Below are positions 1-9,278 of a stretch of DNA of 64,000 bases, piece after piece. Position numbers and translations under genes: made by a program. This DNA comes from Natronosalvus hydrolyticus. GTDB taxonomy: Archaea; Halobacteriota; Halobacteria; Halobacteriales; Natrialbaceae. Each line of letters opens with the position of its first letter. Position 1 is the stretch's first letter. Location of the stretch: the NCBI GenBank assembly GCA_025517525.1, contig JAOPJZ010000002.1, forward strand, positions 186,001 through 250,000. The letters are read 5' to 3'. Under the pieces are notes generated by a model. The model ran no database searches, was not told the origin of the DNA, and saw nothing but the letters and a program-made list of their open reading frames with translations.

Positions 1-732
1 CTCCAGTGGGGGTCGTCCTGGCAGAGCGGTGAGGCGGTGTTCCCGATGGTGCTCGAGGCGACGGGGCGAACGGCAGCGTACGTGGTCCCGTCGATGGTGC
101 TCGCGACGGGAATTGGCCTCGCTGTTGGGTTGTACGCCGCGTCGCACCCCCGGTCGCTCCGTGGGGAAGGGGTGACGGCGACCGTTTATTCGCTGTTCGG
201 GGTCCCGAACTTCTGGATCGGGTTTTTACTGCTGACTGCGGCGTCGACCGCGACCGTCGGCTTTCAGTGGCGACGGGAGTTCAACGTTATCGGGGAAACC
301 CAACTGCCGTTCGTCTACGAGTACGTCCTGCCGGTCGTGTTGGTGACGACGACTCTGGCCGCCGCGGTCGTGAGCTACACCCGGGCGTATGCGCTCCAGT
401 ATTACAGCGCTGACCTCACGAAACTGGTTCGGGCGAAAGGCGGCGGGCAGCGGGACGTCAGCCGCCACGTCCTTCGCAACGCGGCTATCCCGCTTGTCTC
501 GCTGATTTTCGCCGAAACGCTCGCGTTGCTCGCCATCTCGGTGATCGTTATCGAGGCGGTTTTCGGCATTCCTGGCCTCGGATCGCTGTTTTACAACTCG
601 GTCTGGTCGCGAGACATGCCCGTTATTCTCGGTGCAACCGTTGTCATCGTCGCATTCGGCGTCGTCGGCAACATCGTGCAGGACCTGGCGTACTCCTGGC
701 TCGACCCGCGCGTGGATACCGGCTCGAGATGA
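1..732 (+). CDS. ABC transporter permease, DppB/OppB type (5' truncated by window edge)
   Basis: This is an inner-membrane subunit of a peptide/nickel-type ABC importer. The reading frame is open from the first base, so the N-terminus lies outside the window. Several hydrophobic segments are visible. The cytoplasmic coupling loop typical of the family reads LVRAKGGGQRDVSRHVLRNA, followed by the usual IVIEAVFGIPGLGSLFYNSV segment near the C-terminus. The protein ends with a short polar tail and a TGA stop. The partner permease, ATPases and binding protein are not in the window; the missing N-terminal part lies upstream. Family assignment is firm, but the substrate cannot be read from the permease. 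Confidence 0.9.
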   Translation, partial: LQWGSSWQSGEAVFPMVLEATGRTAAYVVPSMVLATGIGLAVGLYAASHPRSLRGEGVTATVYSLFGVPNFWIGFLLLTAASTATVGFQWRREFNVIGETQLPFVYEYVLPVVLVTTTLAAAVVSYTRAYALQYYSADLTKLVRAKGGGQRDVSRHVLRNAAIPLVSLIFAETLALLAISVIVIEAVFGIPGLGSLFYNSVWSRDMPVILGATVVIVAFGVVGNIVQDLAYSWLDPRVDTGSR

Positions 733-881
733 GTTCCCCCGGGGCTCGAGATGCTGGACCGGGGCCGGGATGTCGGGGCCCGGAGAGATTCGATACTCAA
801 GATGGCGTTGCTCGAGGCGAATTGTCACGACGAACGGTGGCTCTTTGCTAAATCATGTCACATTCCCACACACCGGCGGTG

Positions 882-890
882 AATTAAATA
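882..890 (+). promoter_or_regulatory. TATA-like box for the methyltransferase gene
   Basis: AATTAAATA lies 25-33 bases before the ATG at 915. This is the spacing expected for a leaderless haloarchaeal transcript. Identified by sequence and position only. Confidence 0.45.
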
Positions 891-914
891 GCATGTGTCG
901 AACAGTATGCACGT

Positions 915-1811
915 ATGCACGAGGAGTCACCGTCGGTCCCCTCGAGTGACGGCTTTCAGGACCTGTCCGGACTCGACCCCGAAACCTACTACGACGAGTA
1001 CGGACACGAGGAGTGGGACCGCCTCGAGGCCACCCTCGGCGGGCACCTCGAGTTCGAGGGGACGACCGACTACCTGCGCCGGTACCTGCCGGAAGCCACA
1101 TCGAACGCCGAGACCCCGCGAGTGCTCGATGCTGGGGGTGGTGCCGGGCGCTATAGCGTTTGGCTCGCCGAACGCGGCTACGAGGTCACGCTCGCGGACC
1201 TGAGTCAGCGCCAGTGTGCGCTCGCTCGGGAGAAGGCTCGCGAACACGACGTCGTCGCCAACGTTACCGTCGAACGCGCCGATATCCGGCAGCTGCCGTT
1301 CGACAGGGATCGGTTCGACGCGGTCTGTTGTACCGGCGGGCCGCTCTCCCATCTCACCGACGAAACCGACCGGAAACGAGCACTCGGGGAACTGCGTCGG
1401 GTCGCTCGAGCCGGGTCGCCCGTCTTCGTCTCGGTGATGGGCCGACTCGCCGTCTTGCAGAACCTCGTCCGCTCGTTCCGGTATGCCCCCGGAATCCCGG
1501 CCATCGCTGCCGACGGCACCTACGACGCGGCGTTCGCCCGCGAACACCTCTCTCACCTCGAGGAACCGGGCTTTACGGCGTGTCATTTCTTCCGGGCGGC
1601 CGAACTCGAAGCCGCCCTCGAGTCAGCCGGCTTCCGCGTCGACGCGCTGGTCGGCCTCGAGGGATTCGCCGCGAACGTCGGGGAACAAAAAGATCTCGAG
1701 GACCTCGAGGACGAAACCGTCGAGGCCGTGACTGAGGCGGTTCGCGAACATCGCACCGATCCCGCGGTCGTCGATATGTCCAATCACATCTTGGCGGTCG
1801 CTCGAGCGTGA
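915..1811 (+). CDS. class I SAM-dependent methyltransferase
   Basis: This 298-residue Rossmann-fold methyltransferase carries the SAM-binding motif I VLDAGGGAGRY near residues 70-80. It is followed by the acidic end of beta-2 (VTLADLS) and a motif IV region around CCTGGPLSHL. The fold fits small-molecule or ubiquinone/menaquinone-type methyltransferases, but nothing in the sequence fixes a substrate. The gene stands alone between the ABC permease and an alcohol dehydrogenase on the same strand. The ATG at 915 is preferred because of the TATA-like box just upstream. Confidence 0.88.
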   Translation: MHEESPSVPSSDGFQDLSGLDPETYYDEYGHEEWDRLEATLGGHLEFEGTTDYLRRYLPEATSNAETPRVLDAGGGAGRYSVWLAERGYEVTLADLSQRQCALAREKAREHDVVANVTVERADIRQLPFDRDRFDAVCCTGGPLSHLTDETDRKRALGELRRVARAGSPVFVSVMGRLAVLQNLVRSFRYAPGIPAIAADGTYDAAFAREHLSHLEEPGFTACHFFRAAELEAALESAGFRVDALVGLEGFAANVGEQKDLEDLEDETVEAVTEAVREHRTDPAVVDMSNHILAVARA

Positions 1812-1958
1812 CTCCAGCGACCCAAACCCTGGAAATCCAAAGCTATGCTTTCTGTTGTAATATAACACAAAAATTAAAGTAAAATCACCTCACTTTCCTC
1901 GCCAACGCGTACCGTAAATCCACAAACCTACTTCACGGATTGTGCCCATGACTCGAGT

Positions 1959-3002
1959 ATGCAGGCTGTGACCTTCACCGGCCACGGGGGCACCGACGTG
2001 ATCGAGTACGCCGAGGTACGCGACCCGACGGTCGGTCCCGAGGACGTGCTGATCGACGTGAAAGCGGGCGCACTCAACCACCTCGACGTCTGGACGCGCC
2101 GCGGGTTGCCGGGGCTCGACCTCAAGATGCCCCACATCCCCGGCAGCGACGGGGCGGGCGTCGTCGTCGAGACGGGCGACCGGGTCACCCGCTTCGGGGA
2201 AGGCGACCGGGTCGCGCTTTCGGCCGGCGTCTCCTGTGGCGAGTGTGAGTTCTGCCGGGACGGACAGGCTCCGCTGTGTGTCAACTACCACGTTATCGGC
2301 GAGCACGTCCCCGGCATTCACGCCGAGTACGCCGCGATCAATCAGGACAACCTGGTTTCGGTGCCCACGGGCGTCGACTGGACGACGGCCGCCTCGAGTA
2401 CGCTCGTCTTCCAGACCGCCTGGCGAATGCTGATCGACCGGGCGGACATCAGCCCCGGCGAGTCCGTCCTCGTCCTGGGTGCGAGCGGGGGCGTCGGTCA
2501 CGCTGCACTCCAGATCGCCGACTACGCCGGTGCGGAGGTGTTCGCGACGGGAAGTAGTGAGGACAAACTCCAGTACGCCGAAGCGCACGGGGCCGACCAC
2601 GTCGTCAACTACGAGGACGAGAACTTCGCGGACTGGATCCGCACGGAGACGGGGAAACGCGGCGTCGACGTCGTCGTCGATTACATCGGTGCGGGCACCT
2701 GGCGCGATTCGATCAAGAGTCTCGCGAAAGGCGGGCGGCTGGTCACTTGCGGCGGGACCGCGGGGCCGAGCCCCCAGACCGATATTCCCCGCATCTTCTG
2801 GAACCAGCTCTCGATTCTCGGCTCCACGATGGCGACGCCCGGCCAGGTCGACGACGTCATGGCACTCGTCTGGGACGGCACCTTCGAGCCGGCGATTCGA
2901 GCCGAACTCCCGATGAGCCAGACGGCCGAGGCCCACGACTACCTCGAGGGGCGTGAGGGCTTCGGCAAAGTGGTCGTCCGACCGGACAGCGAACTCGAGT
3001 AG
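1959..3002 (+). CDS. zinc-binding alcohol dehydrogenase family protein (MDR superfamily)
   Basis: This 347-residue medium-chain dehydrogenase/reductase has an N-terminal GroES-like domain with the structural-zinc cysteine lobe CGECEFC...C (Cys 93, 96, 99, 107). A Rossmann domain follows with LGASGGVGHAALQIA near residues 173-187. The usual catalytic-zinc Cys near residue 40 is replaced by NHLDVWTRRG, as in quinone-reductase/crotonyl-CoA-like members, so a classical alcohol substrate is uncertain. The likely role is a cytoplasmic NAD(P)H-dependent oxidoreductase. It appears to be a monocistronic gene. A C-terminal fragment of another zinc dehydrogenase lies at 32.1-32.3 kb. Confidence 0.88.
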   Translation: MQAVTFTGHGGTDVIEYAEVRDPTVGPEDVLIDVKAGALNHLDVWTRRGLPGLDLKMPHIPGSDGAGVVVETGDRVTRFGEGDRVALSAGVSCGECEFCRDGQAPLCVNYHVIGEHVPGIHAEYAAINQDNLVSVPTGVDWTTAASSTLVFQTAWRMLIDRADISPGESVLVLGASGGVGHAALQIADYAGAEVFATGSSEDKLQYAEAHGADHVVNYEDENFADWIRTETGKRGVDVVVDYIGAGTWRDSIKSLAKGGRLVTCGGTAGPSPQTDIPRIFWNQLSILGSTMATPGQVDDVMALVWDGTFEPAIRAELPMSQTAEAHDYLEGREGFGKVVVRPDSELE

Positions 3003-3076
3003 AAACTCTTTCCTTCGCTATAGCTTTCAAAGCGACTTCGGAAATTGAACCTACATCCGAACACGACGCCGAAACC

Positions 3077-3439
3077 GTGACGGCTATGCACACGCAGCCT
3101 GAAGCTTCGTCCGTGACCTCGAGCGACGACGGCTACGTACACGATCCGAACGCGTTCGATGAGGACGGCTCTCGAGTCGAAGGTACTGACGCGGATGCAG
3201 ACACCGAAAGCGACGATACCTGGCTCGAGGAGCCGGTCCATCCAGAGAACGCTGACAGAGAGTTCGGCCGGCGGGGCTGGATTCTCGTCGGCGTCATCGT
3301 CATGGCGTTTCTCGTCGCACCCGGCTTGATTCTGTTGACGCCGCCGGACACCAGCTACCTGTTTGCGATGCTCATCTTACCGCTCGTCCCTGCCGTCCTG
3401 TTAGCAGCAACGGCGGTGTGGGCGACGACGCGACCCTGA
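3077..3439 (+). CDS. small acidic-tailed membrane protein (haloarchaeal DUF7312-like)
   Basis: A 120-residue protein in two parts. Residues 1-70 are soluble and strongly acidic. A hydrophobic C-terminal half follows with two likely membrane spans (about 75-92 and 98-117), separated by a short TPPDTSYL turn. A second ATG lies three codons in. No catalytic motif is visible. Proteins of this shape are conserved in haloarchaea without known function; the DUF name is from memory and not verified. Confidence 0.6.
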   Translation: MTAMHTQPEASSVTSSDDGYVHDPNAFDEDGSRVEGTDADADTESDDTWLEEPVHPENADREFGRRGWILVGVIVMAFLVAPGLILLTPPDTSYLFAMLILPLVPAVLLAATAVWATTRP

Positions 3440-3953
3440 ATTTCGGCGCGGACTGTCGCCTCGTATACTCGCTCATACTGTCGTCCACTATCGTTCTTGT
3501 CGCTATCAAATTTTGCAGTAACTCGTTTTTCGACCACTGTCTCGAGCGTCACAGGTGCTAATGGTTACTTTTCGGCAGGTGTGCGTTCGATTCCGGTGCT
3601 CTCGGTATACATTGTTACAAGGATCGGGATCTGTTTAATATCTTTAGACCTGATATGAAATATGTGATTAATACGGGGCGCGAACTTTTTCCACCTCGGG
3701 TTCGCCACAGGCGAACCACTCGGTACAAAAACTTCGATGAAAAAGGCTGCCGACTCGGCCTTCGGCCTCGTCGTCCGGGAATCGCGCTCGCTTCGCTCGA
3801 GCGGAGACCAGTGATGCGTACATTCTCTATATTCAGCAGGCGGCTTTTGGCATATTCCGGATGAATCGATAGCCAATTGGGTAACTGCTTGCCCTGTACT
3901 GATCGTTTTCAACGTCCGTTCGAAGCTTTCTATGACTCGCTCAGCAATCCCTA
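3440..3953. other. 514-base intergenic stretch with palindromes, possible mobile-element remnant
   Basis: No convincing gene is present. The stretch holds a perfect 8-bp stem (GGTTCGCC-ACA-GGCGAACC, 3699-3717), followed by GGCC-TTC-GGCC and GAGCGAAGCGAG palindromes. Bases 3800-3955 read on the minus strand as a short protein-like segment with no start codon. Together these resemble a decayed insertion element or a dispersed haloarchaeal intergenic repeat, but no transposase domain can be named. Confidence 0.35.
3699..3717. repeat. perfect 8-bp inverted repeat
   Basis: GGTTCGCC, three-base loop ACA, GGCGAACC. It could act as a terminator hairpin or mark the end of an element; there is no T-tract on either side. 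Confidence 0.5.
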
Positions 3954-4487
3954 TCAGGCGTCGACATCGACGAACTCGTCGTAAAATTCCGGGGAGAGGT
4001 GAGTCCGTTCCCAGGCTTCTCGAGCGTCTTCGCCGATTACCGAGGCCCAGACGGTGAGAATCAGGACGAACAGGCCCAACCCCGGCAGCGCACCGTGGGC
4101 GACGGTAATCATCGGTTCGATGACGAACCAGCCGACGAACCGCGAGATGAGTCCCGACACGTCGGGGCCGAACAGCAGCCAGCGGGCCGGGAACGGAGCC
4201 AGCGTGAGGATGGCGAGGGGGTACGGAATCGCGTTCAACACGGGGCCGCCGTAGCCGCGCACGAACGCGATTGCGAAGTAGCCCCAGACGGCGATTCCCG
4301 CTGCCGTCGTCCCGACGCGCTGGGGTTCGATGGCTGCCTCGAGGGCCAGCACCGAAAGCGAATCGTAAACGAGCGCGACGGCCCCGAAGTACGCGAGCCA
4401 GCAGACGAGGACGCTGCCGACGATTGTGAGGACGTGCTCGCGGGTGCTCTGGGTCACGAACGGGGCGGCACCAAGCGGTCGTTCCAT
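3954..4487 (-). CDS. uncharacterised integral membrane protein
   Basis: A 177-residue protein with about four hydrophobic segments (around residues 20-42, 62-80, 88-106 and 128-150) and a polar acidic C-terminal tail ending EFYDEFVDVDA. No recognised domain or catalytic motif is visible. It is divergently transcribed from moxR with about 150 bases between the starts. Linkage to the MoxR/DUF58 locus could be functional or incidental. Coding is supported by length, codon use and hydrophobic pattern. Confidence 0.6.
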   Translation of the reverse strand: MERPLGAAPFVTQSTREHVLTIVGSVLVCWLAYFGAVALVYDSLSVLALEAAIEPQRVGTTAAGIAVWGYFAIAFVRGYGGPVLNAIPYPLAILTLAPFPARWLLFGPDVSGLISRFVGWFVIEPMITVAHGALPGLGLFVLILTVWASVIGEDAREAWERTHLSPEFYDEFVDVDA

Positions 4488-4638
4488 CTACGTCTCGAGA
4501 GGGCGACCGGCCTGTTGAACGTTGCGAGTGGCGATGGCGGCTCCGATCACGGTTCCCACGTGACCGGTCTCGCGGCACGAGGGTGCAATCGCCTCCGGGG
4601 CCGAACCGTATTTATCGCTGCCGTGACTGTCACCACGC

Positions 4639-5595
4639 ATGAACGTAGCCGAGGCCTCGAACGCGTGTGAGGCCGTGCTAGAGGAAGTCCAGACCGCCGT
4701 CATCGGCGAGCAACAGCTGTTCGAGACGATCATGACTGCGATCGTTGCCCAGGGCCACGTCCTGCTCGAAGACGTGCCGGGCACCGGCAAGACACTGACC
4801 GCGCAGTCGATTGCGACCGCGCTCGACCTCGAGTTTACCCGAATTCAGTTCACGCCCGACTTGCTGCCGGCGGACATCACGGGCACCCACATCTACAACG
4901 AACACGAGGCGAGTTTCGAGTTCGAGCGCGGGCCGGTGTTCGCGAACGTCGTGTTGGCCGACGAGATCAACCGCGCCCCGCCGAAGACGCAGGCGGCGTT
5001 GCTCGAGGCCATGGGGGAAAAGCAGGTATCCGTCGCGGGCGAGACCTACGACCTCCCGGAGCCGTTTTTCGTCATCGCGACCCAGAACCCCGTCGAACAG
5101 GAGGGGACGTTCCCACTTCCGGAAGCCCAGGTCGACCGCTTCATGGTCAAGACGACTATCGGTTACCCCAACCGCGGCGGCGAACTCACGCTGATCAACC
5201 GGCGTGCGGATCGACACGCCCGGACACCGACGGTCTCTCGCGTCGTCGACCAGGAGACGGTGCTCGACGTCCAGACGGTCCCCGAAACGGTCGTCGTCGA
5301 TCCGGTTATCCGGGAGTACCTCGTCGACGTCTGTCGAGCGACGCGTGAGGACAGTCGCGTCGAAGTCGGCGTCTCACCGCGCGGTGTCCAGCGCCTGTTC
5401 GAGGCCAGTCGCGCTCGAGCGATGCTTCTCGGCCGCGATTACGTCGCGCCCGAAGACATTCAGGCGATTGCTCATCCGGTGCTCGATCACCGTCTCGTCC
5501 TGACGACGGAAGCCGACGTCCGTGGAGTCGACTCGTCTACGGTCGTCGACAGCGCGCTCAACAGCGTGCCCGTGCCGTCGATGGTCGAAGAGTAG
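4639..5595 (+). CDS. MoxR family AAA+ ATPase
   Basis: This 318-residue AAA+ chaperone-like ATPase carries Walker A VPGTGKT (46-52), Walker B VVLADEI (104-110), sensor-1 ATQNP (147-151) and the family signature EAQVDRF (162-168), with a C-terminal lid domain to about 315. MoxR proteins remodel or activate VWA/DUF58-containing partners. The expected partners (DUF58, DUF4129-like, large membrane protein) lie immediately downstream on the opposite strand, ending only 10 bases away. The convergent arrangement means moxR is transcribed separately from its probable partners. Confidence 0.93.
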   Translation: MNVAEASNACEAVLEEVQTAVIGEQQLFETIMTAIVAQGHVLLEDVPGTGKTLTAQSIATALDLEFTRIQFTPDLLPADITGTHIYNEHEASFEFERGPVFANVVLADEINRAPPKTQAALLEAMGEKQVSVAGETYDLPEPFFVIATQNPVEQEGTFPLPEAQVDRFMVKTTIGYPNRGGELTLINRRADRHARTPTVSRVVDQETVLDVQTVPETVVVDPVIREYLVDVCRATREDSRVEVGVSPRGVQRLFEASRARAMLLGRDYVAPEDIQAIAHPVLDHRLVLTTEADVRGVDSSTVVDSALNSVPVPSMVEE

Positions 5596-5597
5596 CC

Positions 5598-5603
5598 TTT
5601 TTT
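5598..5603. terminator. T-tract between convergent genes
   Basis: A run of six T lies immediately after the moxR stop codon, in the 10-base gap to the end of the opposing operon. Archaeal termination commonly uses such tracts. The assignment is positional only. Confidence 0.35.
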
Positions 5604-5605
5604 CG

Positions 5606-7300
5606 TTATTTTCGGAGTACCCAGGCGACGAGTGCGAGCGTCACGAGCCCGGTCGCCAGCGCGGCGGCGGCCAGTCGCCGGTCGATTAGCGGGATGTCAC
5701 TTGCGACCCAGCGATACAGGCCGACGGTTCCGAGTGCGATGATCGCGCCCGTGACGACCGATCCGGCGGCGTGGACGAGTTCGGCCCGCATCGTTGCAGC
5801 CTCGCGGCCGAGTTCGGCTCTGATACCGTCTGCATACTCCCCAATGTCCCAGATGACGAACGCGCTTGCTGCGGTCCAGATGGCGGTCTCCGGACGGCCG
5901 ATGATCGCGAGTGAAATCGCCAGGGCAAATACGCCGACAGCGGCGAGGGCGGCCCCGATTGCCCGTGGCGGCAACACGCGAATCGTCCGGAGCGTCGAGA
6001 CCGTCCCCAGCAGCGACGAGAGCATTCCCAGCGCGACGATGATCAGCGCCGCGACGAGCCCGAACGTTGGGAACTCGAGCAGCAACTCCGCGAGCGATTG
6101 CGGTTCGAGCTGGACGATCAGGGACTCCAGCGTCGCTTCGATCGCCGGGTCGGCTACGGCGTATGCCAGTCCCAGCGCGAGCACGACGCCGCCGGCCATC
6201 GGGGCACACACTCGAGCGAGCACGCCAGCCAGTCCGCGTCTGAGTGCTCGTCGTACCCACTCGCCGAACGCAGCGAGCACCAGCACGCCAAGCAGGCCGA
6301 GCAACAGATACCGCAGCGCACCCGATGTCAGGAGGTCCGCCAGCAGGGCGCCAAGCGGTGCCGGCACTTCGGTCTCGAGTTCGAGCGGTGTGACCGGTAT
6401 CTCTTCGAATTGGTCGACGACGACCGGGACGAACACGGCTACCAACCCGAGTACGATCGAGCCTCGGATAACGAGGCTACACCCGCTGCCGACTCCGGCG
6501 ACGGCGTTCGAGAGGGCGTCCCGGCGGTCCGGCGGTACCAGCCGCTCGAACGGGAGATACCGACTCGTAAAGCCCAGAGCGAGTGCGACCGCGATGGTCA
6601 GTCCGAAAAACGAGAGGGCCGCCATCGATTGATTCGGATCGACGACGAACTCGAGGGCGAGTGCACCGACGTCGACCACTGCGTCTCGAGCCCGCTCGCG
6701 GACGCCGGCTTCTGGTAGGACTCGGACGACGACGACGCCAATGACGCCGAGTGCGGCCAGCGTCGCGCCCGTGGCAGCTTTCCTGGCCCCACCGTCGCCG
6801 AGTTTGTCCCAAGAGACGAGCGTCCCGGCCAGCGCCGCGAAGATGAGTGCCCAGACAGTGACGGCAGCGAAGGGACCGAAGCCGGCGATGCCGAACGCGA
6901 ACGCCCAGGCGACGACGATGGGTGCGGTCACCATGACTGACGTGGGCACGGCGAGTGCGCCGCCGACGGCTCGAACGGCAGGGTTCGGACTCGCGAGCAA
7001 GATTGCCGTGAGCGCCGCTACGACGCCCCCTGCCGTGGCGACGGCGGCGAGTCGCGCCCCGATGAGTGAGCCGCCGACGACCAGACAGACCAGCAGCGTC
7101 AACACCATCGTCGCGATGTCACTCGCGGTCGGACGGGCCAGGGCGATTCTGGTCCGCTCGAGCGCGCCGGCGACGCCCCGGCGGCCAAGTATCGTTGCCG
7201 TCGCTCGTGCGCGCTCGAGGTGACTTTTGTCCGGTTTCGTGCTTCCGTCTCCGGGGGGTGAGTGCTGGTCTCGTTCCGTGCCGTGTGTGTACTCTGTCAT
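5606..7300 (-). CDS. large multi-span membrane protein of the MoxR/DUF58 operon (DUF7519-like)
   Basis: A 564-residue protein with a hydrophilic N-terminal 50 residues and then a succession of roughly twelve hydrophobic segments up to the C-terminal VTLALVAWVLRK. No catalytic motif is visible. It is the last gene of a four-gene operon; its ATG overlaps the DUF58 stop by four bases (ATGA), indicating translational coupling. In haloarchaea an uncharacterised membrane protein commonly closes this operon. The DUF number is from memory. Confidence 0.75.
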   Translation of the reverse strand: MTEYTHGTERDQHSPPGDGSTKPDKSHLERARATATILGRRGVAGALERTRIALARPTASDIATMVLTLLVCLVVGGSLIGARLAAVATAGGVVAALTAILLASPNPAVRAVGGALAVPTSVMVTAPIVVAWAFAFGIAGFGPFAAVTVWALIFAALAGTLVSWDKLGDGGARKAATGATLAALGVIGVVVVRVLPEAGVRERARDAVVDVGALALEFVVDPNQSMAALSFFGLTIAVALALGFTSRYLPFERLVPPDRRDALSNAVAGVGSGCSLVIRGSIVLGLVAVFVPVVVDQFEEIPVTPLELETEVPAPLGALLADLLTSGALRYLLLGLLGVLVLAAFGEWVRRALRRGLAGVLARVCAPMAGGVVLALGLAYAVADPAIEATLESLIVQLEPQSLAELLLEFPTFGLVAALIIVALGMLSSLLGTVSTLRTIRVLPPRAIGAALAAVGVFALAISLAIIGRPETAIWTAASAFVIWDIGEYADGIRAELGREAATMRAELVHAAGSVVTGAIIALGTVGLYRWVASDIPLIDRRLAAAALATGLVTLALVAWVLRK

Positions 7301-8574
7301 CGTGTGTTGGCTGCCAGTCGCAGGGCCTGGACGAGTTCGACCGAAAGCTGTTCACTGAGGTCCCAGTCGACGACGATTGAGCCCACGCTTCGAACCGCAT
7401 CGACGCGGTTTCGTCGCTCGAGGGCGGCGACTGACGCCCCCGGTGTCGTTTCCGTCTCGCTCACGCCGGTCGTCATATCCGGACTGACGACGGTGACGGT
7501 TCGACCGCGCAACCGGAGTTGCTCGACCAGGTCGACGGCGGTTCCGTCGGTCAACGGCGTACAGAAGACGACCTGTGCGTTTCGCGGGAGGCGTTTCTCG
7601 AGGTCGACGGCGAGTCGGCCGCCGTCGGCGAGCACCTTCCCTGATCCCGAACCTGCGGATGCCTCCTCGACCGCGTCGTCTACCCGTCGTCGCACGTCGG
7701 TGCCGGCGCCGGGGTCGATCCAGGTGTCGTCCTCGAGCATCGCGAAGCCGGTTCGGTTGCCGTCGTCCAGTGAGGCCAACAAACCACGAGAGGCCGCATA
7801 CATCGTCAGGTCGAACGAGTCGGGGCCACCTGAGATGGAGTCGAGGTGAACGCCCGTTCGATCGTCGACGAGGAAGACCATCGTGACGGCGCGTTCGACG
7901 CGATGTTCGATGGTCGCGAGTTCGCCCGTTCGAGCGAGGCGATGCCAGTCGATTCGGTTGATCGGATCGCCGTGGCGGTACTCCCTGGCGGCGTAAAACT
8001 CGATGCCGCTGCCGCCCTCGTCGGTCGGTGCTCGACCGACGAACTGGATGGTCTGATCGCGAATCGAAAACGAATCGAGCAGGGTCTCACAGGTGAGCGA
8101 GGCGGTCCCGTCGGCTTCGAGCTCGAGGGTGTCGAGGGCGCTCGAACTGAGATTTCGGGTTCGAATCTGCGGTTCGTCGAAGTGGTATTCGCCGCGAGGG
8201 GGCAACAGTTCGTACTCGTGGGTGACGGTCTCGTCGGGACGGACTGCGGTTGCAAACGCGGGCGTGCCGGACGTAACGGGAACGCTCTCGGGCACGCCGT
8301 CGACGATTCGGACGTCTGGAAGGACGCGGTCGCCGTGGTTCGTCACCGCGAGGGTAACGCGGACGGGTTGGCCTGGCCTGGGTCGTTCCACGTCGAGTGA
8401 CCGTTCGATCGCCAGCGTTTCCGGCGGGCCGGCACTGGCGACGCCCACGAGGACGTAGCCCAGGGGGACGACCGCGAGCATGAATAGCGCTGGCGCACCG
8501 AGGGTGACGGCGAGCAGGCTCACGGCGAGCGAGACGATGAGCGCACCCTGCCAGCGGGGAACGCGCTGGCTCAC
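7297..8574 (-). CDS. DUF58 domain-containing protein
   Basis: A 425-residue protein. Two N-terminal hydrophobic segments (12-45) anchor it. A beta-rich region follows, then the DUF58 hallmark around residues 197-219, AREYRHGDPINRIDWHRLAR, which precedes a VWA-like domain beginning TMVFLVDDRTGVH. DUF58 proteins are usual substrates or partners of MoxR ATPases and are often linked to cell-envelope functions. The gene overlaps both neighbours by ATGA. The family call is firm; its molecular role in archaea is not established. Confidence 0.88.
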   Translation of the reverse strand: MSQRVPRWQGALIVSLAVSLLAVTLGAPALFMLAVVPLGYVLVGVASAGPPETLAIERSLDVERPRPGQPVRVTLAVTNHGDRVLPDVRIVDGVPESVPVTSGTPAFATAVRPDETVTHEYELLPPRGEYHFDEPQIRTRNLSSSALDTLELEADGTASLTCETLLDSFSIRDQTIQFVGRAPTDEGGSGIEFYAAREYRHGDPINRIDWHRLARTGELATIEHRVERAVTMVFLVDDRTGVHLDSISGGPDSFDLTMYAASRGLLASLDDGNRTGFAMLEDDTWIDPGAGTDVRRRVDDAVEEASAGSGSGKVLADGGRLAVDLEKRLPRNAQVVFCTPLTDGTAVDLVEQLRLRGRTVTVVSPDMTTGVSETETTPGASVAALERRNRVDAVRSVGSIVVDWDLSEQLSVELVQALRLAANTR

Positions 8575-9278
8575 GCCGTACGCACCTCCCCGGACTGGTG
8601 GTTGGCAGTGTTGGTGGCCTCAGTCCTCCGTCTCTCGGGTTCCGTTCCGAGCGCGTCGATAGCCTCGATCGTGTACTCGACGCTTCGGTGAAACGGGTCG
8701 GAGGTACTCACGAGATCGTACAACCAGACCGAAAGCGGGAGTGAGGGCCCGTCCTCACCCGCCAGGAACGCGGCCGCGCGGACGTCGTCGGTCCACTGGC
8801 CGGTTTCGATGGCGCGCACAGCGGCCTCCGGATCGGTGCCGTCTCCGTACGTCTCGGCGGCAACCCGTCTGAGCGTCTCTCGTAGCCGCGTTCTCGATTC
8901 CTCCCGTTGCCACCGTGCCTGGTCTTCGTATGCCGTCGCTCTCTCGAGAAACGCATCGAAATCGGCACCGGGTGGGGAGCGTTTCGTGTTGCGAGTAAAG
9001 GTCCTTGGCGGCGAGTCGGATGCTGTCTCGCCGAGCGACGTCGGGGGCTCCCCCCGTAATCGGCCCGTAATCCACAGCGTCGCCCCGATAACGAGCAGAC
9101 TTCCGACGAGTCCAAACAGGACGACTCTGGGGTCGAGTGCGACCAGCACTGCCTCGAGTTCCGGGACGGTCTCGAGGAGCAGTTCGGGTCGATACAGGAG
9201 GACGACGCCAAAACTGAGCGATGCCGCACCGAGCACCGTCGCGGCGAGCAGGCCGGCTGTCGATGGCGTCCGGCTCAT
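8571..9278 (-). CDS. membrane-anchored protein of the DUF58 operon (DUF7269-like)
   Basis: A 235-residue protein with two N-terminal hydrophobic segments (about 9-28 and 44-70) and a charged, Arg- and Glu-rich cytoplasmic domain that looks mostly helical. No enzyme motif is visible. It lies between the DUF4129-like and DUF58 genes with four-base overlaps on each side, so it is probably a structural subunit of the same membrane assembly. Family name from memory of haloarchaeal operons of this shape. Confidence 0.68.
   Translation of the reverse strand: MSRTPSTAGLLAATVLGAASLSFGVVLLYRPELLLETVPELEAVLVALDPRVVLFGLVGSLLVIGATLWITGRLRGEPPTSLGETASDSPPRTFTRNTKRSPPGADFDAFLERATAYEDQARWQREESRTRLRETLRRVAAETYGDGTDPEAAVRAIETGQWTDDVRAAAFLAGEDGPSLPLSVWLYDLVSTSDPFHRSVEYTIEAIDALGTEPERRRTEATNTANHQSGEVRTA

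Noticed and set aside
1890..2936. 348-residue minus-strand frame opposite the alcohol dehydrogenase
   Set aside because: High-GC shadow of a gene with clear domain motifs; it has no recognisable features itself.
3565..4578. 337-residue minus-strand frame over the intergenic region and the membrane protein gene
   Set aside because: Its second half overlaps a better gene in another frame and is Arg-rich, typical of a shadow; the first half is spacer text.
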